A DNA stretch of 64,000 bases, from assembly GCF_021441885.1 (NCBI RefSeq), contig NZ_CP090439.1, positions 1,302,001 to 1,366,000 of the forward strand, given 5' to 3'. Under the pieces are notes generated by a model. That model saw only the letters and a list, made by a program, of their open reading frames with translations, was not told the origin of the DNA and did not search any database. Each line of letters begins with the position of its first letter. The first letter of the stretch is position 1. This document shows, piece by piece, positions 57,403 to 64,000 of this stretch. The translations under genes were made by a program, and so were the position numbers. The DNA comes from Vibrio maritimus. Its GTDB lineage: Bacteria > Pseudomonadota > Gammaproteobacteria > Enterobacterales > Vibrionaceae.

Positions 57403-58911
57403 ATGAGCAGCACTTTAGAAGCCGTACATGCAGGAACAGAAAATCCTCAAGTCAATCAAGATGAACTCACTTATGAACAACAACATAAACCAAGTTCAGA
57501 ATTTTCTTCCCGAGAACAGTATTTAGAGCATGAGTTACAAATCATGGCGCCGAAACGCTGGCGCCCCAATTTGCCATTTAAAGATTATCGATTTGAGCTA
57601 GAAGATACCATTCCAGCTATGGCGGCTACGATTGGTAAGGTTGTAATGGTAGGGGCCATCGCAGCCACGTTTGCCGGGGCTTTAGGATTGAATGAAGGCT
57701 TTGTCTTAGAGAACGTGCGTTATGAATTACTCATAGCCTCTGTGTTCATTATTCTTTTCTCTGGTTTTTTATTGCCGACAGCTAACCTTGCTGGAACACA
57801 CGGTCCTTTGATCCCTTTAATTCCAATTGTTGTGGCCGCTGGTGGGCACCCAATGGCTTTTGGGTTGCTGATTGGTGCTTTTGGTTTACTACTCGCAATC
57901 AGTAAAGGCGGCAGTATGCTGGCAAACCTGACTAGTAAGGGGGTCTGTGGTGGGCTGTTGCTTTACCTTGGCTTTGTTGGAACCGCATCTCAAGTTAAAA
58001 AGCTATTCGCTTGGGCTGACGGAATAGGCATGAGCCACATTGCCTTTGTCGTGATCTTTTGCACCATTATTCTATACGCTTTATTGGAGCATTTTCGTAA
58101 GCGCTGGCTAGCGGTGCCTCTCAGTTGCTTGCTAGGTGGTACGCTAGCTTTTGCTATGGGTGCGCCGTTCTCTTTTCAAACCGAGCCAGGTTTACCCAAT
58201 ATGAACCCTATGTATTGGTGGGGGGAAGATACTGGCTGGATGCTTGGCTTACCTACTATCGAACACTTCATGGTGGTACTGCCGTTTGCTATTTTGGCTG
58301 TGGCTATGTGGTCGCCGGACTTTTTAGGCCATCAAGTATTTCAAAAAATCAGTTATCCAGAACGTACCGAAAAAGTACACATGAACATCGACGATACCAT
58401 GACGACGGCTTCAATTCGTCAAACGTTCGGTTCGCTACTTGGTGGTACTAATTTCACTTCCTCGTGGGGTACTTATATCGTACCGGCGGCGATTGCTAAA
58501 CGTCCTATTCCGGCTGGCGCTTTGTTGACGGCACTGTTTTGTATCATCGCTGCCGTTTGGGGCTACCCGATGGATCTCGCGATATGGCAGCCCGTTCTTT
58601 GTGTGGCGCTGATTGTTGGGGTATTTGTACCCTTGCTAGAAGCCGGAATGGAAATGACGCGCGAGGGTAAGACCACACAGTCAGCAGCGATCGTTGTGTT
58701 TTCTTCAGTGCTCGTTAACCCCGCGTTTGGCTGGTCTCTGACCATGCTCTTGGATAATCTGGGCCTAGTCGGTTGTAAAGAACGCAGCGGTGAACTGAGC
58801 AAAATGAGCCGCTGGGTATTGCCTGGAATTATGTTTGTTGTGCTGAGTACCGTGATGGCGTTGGTTGGTCTGTTGCCTGGGATTCCGGCTATCATCCCGA
58901 GTTTTCGTTAA
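57403..58911 (+). CDS. DUF3360 family permease (NCS2/SulP-like)
   Basis: A 502-residue inner-membrane protein with about twelve hydrophobic segments after a hydrophilic N-terminal 65 residues. LLPTANLAGTHGPLIPLIPIVVAAGGHPMAFGLLIGAFGLLLA, spread over about 124-166, recalls the substrate-binding half-helix region of NCS2/SulP transporters. I associate this architecture with the Vibrio DUF3360 family. Substrate unknown. No regulator overlaps it; the LysR gene downstream is on the same strand, 106 bp away. Confidence 0.78.
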   Translation: MSSTLEAVHAGTENPQVNQDELTYEQQHKPSSEFSSREQYLEHELQIMAPKRWRPNLPFKDYRFELEDTIPAMAATIGKVVMVGAIAATFAGALGLNEGFVLENVRYELLIASVFIILFSGFLLPTANLAGTHGPLIPLIPIVVAAGGHPMAFGLLIGAFGLLLAISKGGSMLANLTSKGVCGGLLLYLGFVGTASQVKKLFAWADGIGMSHIAFVVIFCTIILYALLEHFRKRWLAVPLSCLLGGTLAFAMGAPFSFQTEPGLPNMNPMYWWGEDTGWMLGLPTIEHFMVVLPFAILAVAMWSPDFLGHQVFQKISYPERTEKVHMNIDDTMTTASIRQTFGSLLGGTNFTSSWGTYIVPAAIAKRPIPAGALLTALFCIIAAVWGYPMDLAIWQPVLCVALIVGVFVPLLEAGMEMTREGKTTQSAAIVVFSSVLVNPAFGWSLTMLLDNLGLVGCKERSGELSKMSRWVLPGIMFVVLSTVMALVGLLPGIPAIIPSFR

Positions 58912-59017
58912 CCTAGCGGTGGCGGTTATATTGTTGAATCTGTAATAACTAAGTGTTTAAAATTGAGATCGTTCTTTTCGCTATCATAGACTTTAAAGCA
59001 AGCCTAGGAGTCCATTT

Positions 59018-59920
59018 ATGCTGCCATCTCAATTGCCCTTGTTTATCTGTGCTGCTCAAGAAGGTAGCTTCTCAGCTGCGGGGCGTAAGCTCGGTATTTC
59101 AGCTGCGGCGGTGAGTAAAGGAGTCGCTGCGTTGGAGAAGCAGACCAGTGTTCGTTTGTTTCATCGTAATACGCGGCAGTTTTCGCTTACGGAAGATGGA
59201 GCAAACTTGTATAGAAAAGTCGCTCCGCTGCTATCTGAGCTAGAAGAGAGCATCGATGGATTGACAGAGCAAAACCGTAATCCGTCGGGCAAGTTGAAAG
59301 TCAATCTTCCAGATAGCTTTGGGCGCAAGTTCGTGATGCCACATATGGGTGAATTTTTGAGCCTCTATCCAGACATTGAGCTGGATATGGTCCTAAGTGA
59401 TCGAGTACTCGATGTGATTGATGAAGGTTTTGACGTCAGTATTGGTAATCAGATCAATGAAGACAGTCGATTAGTTGCTCGTGTCATTTATCGTATGCAG
59501 AGTGGCTTATTTGCCAGCAAGGGATATGTAGAACAGGTTGGTATTCCAACTTCAATTGACGAGCTGAGTGAGCACAACGCAATTATATACCGACCATTAT
59601 CAAGTGGTCGTGTGTTTACTTGGCCGTTACGTGACATCTCGACACAGGGTAACGACGAGTACATACAGTTTACTCCCAAGGGAAATATCACACTCTCTAA
59701 TATCAGCAGTGCAAAGTCATTGTTATTGCAAGGTGTCGGTATTGCCTACATGGGTAAATGGCACGTGGAAGATGAAATCAATACGGGTGAAATTGTTCCT
59801 ATCCTTGAGTCAGCGTGGACAAGCGCCAAGCCAGTCTGGATCTACTATTCATCGCGAGAAAACCTACCAAAACGCACTCGTCTTTTCATTGATTTTATTG
59901 TGAGCAAGCTATCCGTCTAG
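59018..59920 (+). CDS. LysR-family regulator, paralog upstream of the SDR gene
   Basis: A 300-residue LysR protein (CrgA/AaeR-like subgroup). The HTH is LPLFICAAQEGSFSAAGRKLGISAAAVSKGVAALEKQ and the effector domain ends PVWIYYSSRENLPKRTRLFIDFIVSK. It is clearly paralogous to the LysR gene at 60754-61656, which faces it across an SDR gene. A T-N11-A dyad between this gene and the SDR gene suggests that one or both LysR proteins control the SDR. Confidence 0.9.
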   Translation: MLPSQLPLFICAAQEGSFSAAGRKLGISAAAVSKGVAALEKQTSVRLFHRNTRQFSLTEDGANLYRKVAPLLSELEESIDGLTEQNRNPSGKLKVNLPDSFGRKFVMPHMGEFLSLYPDIELDMVLSDRVLDVIDEGFDVSIGNQINEDSRLVARVIYRMQSGLFASKGYVEQVGIPTSIDELSEHNAIIYRPLSSGRVFTWPLRDISTQGNDEYIQFTPKGNITLSNISSAKSLLLQGVGIAYMGKWHVEDEINTGEIVPILESAWTSAKPVWIYYSSRENLPKRTRLFIDFIVSKLSV

Positions 59921-59979
59921 TGCGTTCCTTATCTTTATTGATAATCAAGTTGGTTACACTTTGGCTTTATTTTAAACTT

Positions 59980-60002
59980 TTGGTTTCAAGTCAAACAACC
60001 AA
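59980..60002. promoter_or_regulatory. LysR-type dyad upstream of the SDR gene
   Basis: TTGGTT (59980-59985) and AACCAA (59997-60002) are perfect arms with an 11-bp spacer, 72 bp upstream of the SDR start. A second TTGGTT half-site lies at 59950. Confidence 0.6.
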
Positions 60003-60073
60003 TAACCCTCTACAGCGATTAAATGGCGTTTGACATAATGACTCCACATCGGAACACAATAACGGAGTCAGAG

Positions 60074-60670
60074 ATGAAAAAAGTATTAGTATTAGGTTCT
60101 ACAGGTCTTGTTGGTAGTGCGCTTGTTGAGAAGTTGAAAGGTTCGGTTGAAGTGGTAGAAGCATCATTCAATCACACTGAGAATCCATTTGATATTTCCA
60201 ACCCTGAATCACTAAAAGCACTATTCGAAAAAGTTGGGAAAGTAGATGCAATTCTATGTACGGCGGGTGTGGTGAATATGTCTGATTGGGCAACTGCAGA
60301 AGACTCAGAGTGGGAGTTTGGCATCCAAAACAAAATGATGGGTCAAATTAATACAATGCGTTTTGGTGAAAAATACGTGAATGACGGCGGTGTGATTGTG
60401 CTTTCAACAGGTATTCTTGCACAACACCCATTCAAAGGTAGCAGCATTGTGACAACAGTAAACGCAGCGGTAGAAGCAGCAGTGAAGTCAGCGGCGGTTG
60501 AAGTGGAACGCATTCGTTTCAATGCTATATCTCCGGGGTGGGTGGCTGAGACAATGGTTGCAATGGGAATGGATCCGGAGCCAGGTATGCCAGCAGCAGA
60601 TGTGGCGCAACATTACATTGATCTAATGACTCGAAGCATATCAGGTGATGTGGTTGTCGCAGCGAAGTAA
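60074..60670 (+). CDS. Short-chain dehydrogenase/reductase-like protein without the YxxxK motif
   Basis: A 198-residue Rossmann-fold protein. Start at ATG 60074 (MKKVLVLGSTGLVGSALVEKL) with ACGGAG upstream; the frame is open 17 codons earlier without similarity. The nucleotide-binding GSTGLVGS and LCTAGVVNMSDW are present. Where classical SDRs have Tyr-x3-Lys, this protein reads TVNAAVEAAVKSAAVEV, so the usual catalytic Tyr is missing, as in one known sub-branch. RIRFNAISPGWVAETM is typical. Cofactor and substrate are unknown. It is flanked by two paralogous LysR genes. Confidence 0.87.
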   Translation: MKKVLVLGSTGLVGSALVEKLKGSVEVVEASFNHTENPFDISNPESLKALFEKVGKVDAILCTAGVVNMSDWATAEDSEWEFGIQNKMMGQINTMRFGEKYVNDGGVIVLSTGILAQHPFKGSSIVTTVNAAVEAAVKSAAVEVERIRFNAISPGWVAETMVAMGMDPEPGMPAADVAQHYIDLMTRSISGDVVVAAK

Positions 60671-60753
60671 CCTCTGCATGTTTGTTCGCTAACACATAGA
60701 CCGTTATTGCACTGAATTAAAGGTGTCTATGTGTTGGCAGTTGGCTAAGCAAC

Positions 60754-61656
60754 TCAAGGAAGTCGACGTGTTTTTTCAACGATAAAGTCGATAAGAAGTC
60801 GAACTTGAGATGGAAGATACTCGCGTGATGAATAGTACAACCAAATTGGAATTGTCTCGCCCCAGCAATCTTCAAGTAAAGGTACGACTTTTTCTTGTTT
60901 TAGTTCTTGTTCAAACATCCAATTGCCTAAACAGGCGATCCCCGCGCCTAAAATCGCGGCTTCTTTGGCTGCCGAGAAATTATTGACGACGAGATTACCT
61001 TTAGGCTCAAGTAAAACGGCATGGTCGCCTTGTCTTAACCGCCATTTGTGCATTTTTCCTGTAGTAAGCGAACGCACAGGCAGACAACGATGGTTGTCTA
61101 AGTCGTCTAGCGATTTTGGACTGCCAAATTTATCGATATATGCTTTTGATGCATAAAGCCCTATCTCTGTATGTAGAATAGGTCTTCCGACTAGTCGTGA
61201 ATCTTCATTTATAGATGCACCAACGCCAAGATCAAAACCCTCTTCGACAATGCTGACGTTTCTATCGTCAAAGCTGATTTCGCATATCACCTCGGGGTAT
61301 AGCGCCATAAACTCGATGATGATTGGCAGAATGATATCCTGACCAATAGAGCTTGCCGGAAGGTTAACTTTTATTCTTCCTGATATGTGTGTGGGATCGT
61401 CAGTTAGCTGGCTGATCACGTTCTGAATAGAGTTGACCGATGGAGAAAGGCTCGCATAAAGCTGCTCACCCGCAGGGGTAAGGCTTAACGAATGTGAGGA
61501 GCGCAGGAATAACTTGGTTTGCCACTCTTGCTCAAGCTTACTGATGGCCTTGCTCACCGCAGGAGCCGATATACCAAGTTCTCTGGCGGCCTTAGCAAAG
61601 CTGCCAACTTTCGCTACTTGAATGAAGATAGGAAGTTGCGTTGGTAGTGATTTCAT
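60754..61656 (-). CDS. LysR-family regulator, second paralog at the SDR gene
   Basis: A 300-residue LysR protein. The HTH is LPIFIQVAKVGSFAKAARELGISAPAVSKAISKLEQEW and the C-terminus PIWLYYSSREYLPSQVRLLIDFIVEK, aligning along its length with the protein at 59018-59920. It is convergent with the SDR gene. The two probably arose by inverted duplication, or one was inserted next to the other. AACCAATAG upstream of this gene recalls the dyad half-site before the SDR. Confidence 0.9.
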   Translation of the reverse strand: MKSLPTQLPIFIQVAKVGSFAKAARELGISAPAVSKAISKLEQEWQTKLFLRSSHSLSLTPAGEQLYASLSPSVNSIQNVISQLTDDPTHISGRIKVNLPASSIGQDIILPIIIEFMALYPEVICEISFDDRNVSIVEEGFDLGVGASINEDSRLVGRPILHTEIGLYASKAYIDKFGSPKSLDDLDNHRCLPVRSLTTGKMHKWRLRQGDHAVLLEPKGNLVVNNFSAAKEAAILGAGIACLGNWMFEQELKQEKVVPLLEDCWGETIPIWLYYSSREYLPSQVRLLIDFIVEKTRRLP

Positions 61657-61807
61657 TAACCAATAGTTATTTATAGAGTAATTGAAATGAAGCTACAGGT
61701 TATGCCTGAATTCGTCAATACTGTATTCAGCCGCACTACATGGCTGATAAATAAGTGTTGCAGCGTGGCTCTTTACTTTTTAGTTATTGATAGGGTTAGT
61801 CAAAATC

Positions 61808-62305
61808 ATGAAAAAACAACTTAGTGCGCTCATTTTGAGTCTCTTCTTCACGATATCCGCCGCGAATGCAAATAATGACTTAAATACGTTAAGCACAACT
61901 TATGATGCTAAAGCGCGTTATGAGATGAGCGAGAACGACGTGAAGAGTTTTGTTTATCAGTGGTTTGCCGCATTTGATCACCAACGAGAGTCAGGTTATT
62001 TCGTTAATCGCATTGCTACTCCGGTTAAGATGCAATATCCGGGTACGCCTATCTCTTCTATCGAAGACTTCTTGGCTTGGTACCAAGGTGTCACTGATAA
62101 CATCGTTTGGAACAGCCACAATATCGTAAGCATGGATGTGCAAGGTGATCAGCAGTCTGGGTGGACGGTTTCGTATGACGTGCGTTGGAAAGCAAGGTCC
62201 AAAAACAACGAGAGCTACGACATGGTAGTACATCAAGATCTCAAAGTTATTCGTGTAGGTGATGCATTGAAACTTGCGAAATTAGAAGCCAAGGTCGTGG
62301 AGTAG
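61808..62305 (+). CDS. Exported NTF2-like (SnoaL-type) protein
   Basis: A 165-residue protein. Start ATG 61808 (MKKQLSALILSLFF) with a signal peptide cut near residue 21 (SAANA, then NNDLN); the seven upstream codons are rejected. The mature part has the NTF2-like cone pattern: NDVKSFVYQWFAAFDHQ, ISSIEDFLAWYQGVTDNI, SGWTVSYDVRWKARS. Function unknown; such folds bind small molecules or catalyse isomerisation. It is paralogous to 62772-63272 and is first in a three-gene operon. Confidence 0.78.
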   Translation: MKKQLSALILSLFFTISAANANNDLNTLSTTYDAKARYEMSENDVKSFVYQWFAAFDHQRESGYFVNRIATPVKMQYPGTPISSIEDFLAWYQGVTDNIVWNSHNIVSMDVQGDQQSGWTVSYDVRWKARSKNNESYDMVVHQDLKVIRVGDALKLAKLEAKVVE

Positions 62306-62315
62306 GGCGGGAAAA

Positions 62316-62753
62316 ATGAAAAAGCTAATTGTTCTCTTCTCACTTCTTGCCGCCGCAATGACAGCTGCATTTCAAGCCTATTGCGCTGATACCATTCACC
62401 TTGCTGCTTACCACGGTAACGAGCAGCGAGTGATTGAATTATTGAAAGCTAACCCAGACCCAGATGATAGAGACTCATATGGTGGCACAGCATTGCATGC
62501 TGCTATGTTTCAAGAGAATACACGAATTGTCGAGCTGCTGATTGACGCGGGATTTGACGTAAACGCTGTGGGGCCAAGAAATGGTTACACACCGCTACAT
62601 GATGCTGTGTGGGGAAACAACCTCCCTGCATTGAAAATCTTAGTTGAAAATGGTGGAGATATCTCAATTAAAGGTAAAGATGGTAATACGCCGCTTGAAA
62701 AAGCTGTTGCTGAAAACAAACCCGAGATTGCGGCTTACTTAAGTAGCCTCTAG
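62316..62753 (+). CDS. Exported ankyrin-repeat protein
   Basis: A 145-residue protein with a signal peptide (about 1-23, QAYCA, then DTIHL) and four ankyrin repeats: IHLAAYHGNEQRVIELLKANP, GGTALHAAMFQENTRIVELLIDAG, GYTPLHDAVWGNNLPALKILVENG and GNTPLEKAVAENKPEIAAYL. It should act as a periplasmic protein-binding scaffold. It lies 10 bp after one NTF2-like gene and 18 bp before another, so the three are co-transcribed and the products may interact. Confidence 0.9.
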   Translation: MKKLIVLFSLLAAAMTAAFQAYCADTIHLAAYHGNEQRVIELLKANPDPDDRDSYGGTALHAAMFQENTRIVELLIDAGFDVNAVGPRNGYTPLHDAVWGNNLPALKILVENGGDISIKGKDGNTPLEKAVAENKPEIAAYLSSL

Positions 62754-62771
62754 CAGTAATAGGAGAGCACA

Positions 62772-63272
62772 ATGCAGTATAAAACGACGGACTATGATGC
62801 ACTCATTCAACAATATGGTGAGCGAAAGTTCACCAAGAATGATATCAAAAGCTTCGTTCATCGCGTTTTTTCAATGTATGAGCGTGCCACAGTTGGAAAG
62901 GATAGAGTACCTGCCGAGGCTTTTGTTGATCTTGTTGACGAGAGTATTCATGTCGATTTTCCTGACTACAAGATTCGTTCTCGCCAAGAGTTTCTTAAGT
63001 GGCATCACTGGATTCATGACTTGTTATTATCCGATGATCACGATATTCGAAACATCGATGTTTATTACTTAGCTAATGGAAAGTATCAAGCGCGATTCGA
63101 TATTCGGTGGAGAGGGGAGTTTAAGGATGGCTCTTTTACAGATCTCAATCTAGAGCAGTCTTGGATTATGTATGAATCTGATGAACTTGCTCACCCAGTA
63201 ATTGAGTACTATTTAGCTGTAGTTAAAGACGCAATGCCGGGTATGACTGCATCTGAAGCAAACAATAGCTAG
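62772..63272 (+). CDS. Cytoplasmic NTF2-like protein, paralog of 61808
   Basis: A 166-residue protein with the same pattern as 61808-62305: NDIKSFVHRVFSMYERATVG, RSRQEFLKWHHWIHDLLL, GKYQARFDIRWRGEF. It has no signal peptide, so the paralogs are predicted to lie on opposite sides of the membrane. Ribosome site AGGAGAG precedes the ATG. Function unknown. It is the last gene of the operon, ended by a strong terminator. Confidence 0.78.
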   Translation: MQYKTTDYDALIQQYGERKFTKNDIKSFVHRVFSMYERATVGKDRVPAEAFVDLVDESIHVDFPDYKIRSRQEFLKWHHWIHDLLLSDDHDIRNIDVYYLANGKYQARFDIRWRGEFKDGSFTDLNLEQSWIMYESDELAHPVIEYYLAVVKDAMPGMTASEANNS

Positions 63273-63293
63273 ACTTTATACCTATCGAAAAGG

Positions 63294-63329
63294 AGAGCAG
63301 CCAAGTTCGCATTTGGGCTGCTCTTTTTT
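63294..63329 (+). terminator. Rho-independent terminator of the NTF2-ankyrin operon
   Basis: AGAGCAGCC (63294-63302) pairs with GGCTGCTCT (63316-63324), followed by T6. Confidence 0.93.
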
Positions 63330-63356
63330 ATCAGTCCTCAGGTGAACTTCCTGTCA

Positions 63357-64000
63357 TTAAACTTTCGTAACGCTTGTTCCGGTATGAATGAGTTCAAGGA
63401 ATTCAGGAGTGTGATACGAGTATGGTGACTGTAGCGCAGGAGCACTTACGCGGTTTAACGCGTCCACATGCTCTTGACTCAAGTTAAACTCTAATGCATG
63501 TAGATTGGCTTCCAATTGTTCAATTCTTCTGGCACCAATAACCGCTGTTGTGACGTTACGATGTTTGATCATCCAGTTAAGAGCAACTTGCGATGGAGTA
63601 TGCCCTGTTTCTTTTGAAACTCTTAACAATTCAGCGATGATCGCTACTTTTTCCTTTGTCGCTAAGTTAGCAACACTTGGATCAGTAGCCCATGCTTCTG
63701 TAAGTCGGCCAGCGCCAGTGAGTTCTCCCTCATCATTGACTTGATATTTCCCCGTAAGTAGACCGTTAGCAAGAGGGCTCCATGCCGTATAGGCGATACC
63801 TAAGTTATGACACATAGGTAAGTATTCCGCGTCGTCACCCCTCGCAACCAAACTGTACTGGTTTTGGATAGCAGAAACGGGGTTGAGGAAGCGCTGTTGG
63901 GCTATCGTATGAGCTTTACTTACATACCAAGCAGGGAAGTTTGATAAACCGTAGTGACGAATTTTACCCTCTTTGATTAACTGGTCGAAAGTCATTACGA
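63357..64000 (-). CDS. Aldo/keto reductase, C-terminal part (cut by window edge)
   Basis: The minus-strand frame is open past the window end; an ATG at 63995 is internal (VMTFDQLIKEGKIRHYGLSNF is mid-protein in this family). Visible are strand motifs IRHYGLSNFPAWYV, AIQNQYSLVARGDD, IAYTAWSPLANGLLTGKY and the NADP-binding TTAVIGARRIEQLEANL. The catalytic Tyr/Lys/His part lies outside. It resembles the YajO/YghZ-like aldo/keto reductases with an N-terminal TIM barrel half missing here. It reduces aldehydes with NADPH; substrate unknown. Confidence 0.9.
   Translation of the reverse strand, partial: VMTFDQLIKEGKIRHYGLSNFPAWYVSKAHTIAQQRFLNPVSAIQNQYSLVARGDDAEYLPMCHNLGIAYTAWSPLANGLLTGKYQVNDEGELTGAGRLTEAWATDPSVANLATKEKVAIIAELLRVSKETGHTPSQVALNWMIKHRNVTTAVIGARRIEQLEANLHALEFNLSQEHVDALNRVSAPALQSPYSYHTPEFLELIHTGTSVTKV

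Overview
The window reads as a stretch of a Vibrio (Vibrionaceae, Gammaproteobacteria) chromosome. The strongest indications are a luxM/luxN acyl-homoserine-lactone quorum-sensing pair, a DUF3466 protein, a DUF3360 permease, a VF530-family protein, many PTS genes, and three copies of a REP-type palindromic doublet. Species cannot be told from sequence alone. No rRNA, tRNA, CRISPR array, insertion sequence or prophage was seen. Gene density and base composition look even, so this is accessory metabolic and sensory chromosome rather than a young island. The first and last genes are cut by the window edges.

Region by region. 1-2150: partial DUF3466 gene, EF-hand protein, GNAT acetyltransferase, LacI regulator. 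2150-6280: a lactose/cellobiose-family PTS (IIB-IIC-IIA on the minus strand) and a divergent second IIC, separated by a 36-bp perfect palindrome and a CRP site. 6328-7823: DMT exporter plus MerR regulator behind a 19-bp-spacer MerR promoter. 7935-11222: four paralogous membrane-anchored periplasmic proteins in two overlapping pairs. They resemble stand-alone CSS-motif sensor domains with no EAL output domain, and are the most unusual locus here. 11235-16753: DMT transporter, DEDDh exonuclease, small membrane protein, 6-phospho-beta-glucosidase with divergent GntR regulator, and a stand-alone sigma-54 activator. 16905-19271: a sigma-54 promoter and a large secreted protein with an SdrD-B-like repeat.

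19420-25703: glutamate-synthase-like protein with two N-terminal CDGSH clusters, AraC/GyrI-like regulator behind a LexA-like box, MerR-methyltransferase fusion, gloA plus old yellow enzyme, and a NifW-like orphan. 25822-29917: REP doublets, then a IIBC PTS, an enolase-superfamily dehydratase and a GntR regulator. 30065-38503: starch-binding-like lipoprotein behind paired MalT-like boxes, TPR protein, YcaQ-type glycosylase, MFS transporter, YdjM-type hydrolase, PL7 alginate lyase, homocysteine methyltransferase and patatin. 38607-43434: Mpv17-like membrane protein convergent with luxN and luxM. 43701-51560: a complete alpha-glucoside system (GH13, LacI, aglEFGK). 51702-64000: RNA helicase, VF530 protein, RNA methyltransferase, LysR/LysE pair, lipoprotein, YcxB-like protein, DUF3360 permease, two paralogous LysR genes around an atypical SDR, an NTF2-ankyrin-NTF2 operon and a partial aldo/keto reductase.

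Main theme: uptake and breakdown of plant and algal oligosaccharides (beta-glucosides by PTS, alpha-glucosides by ABC, alginate by PL7, probable starch binding), each under its own local regulator with recognisable operators, plus cell-density and periplasmic sensing.
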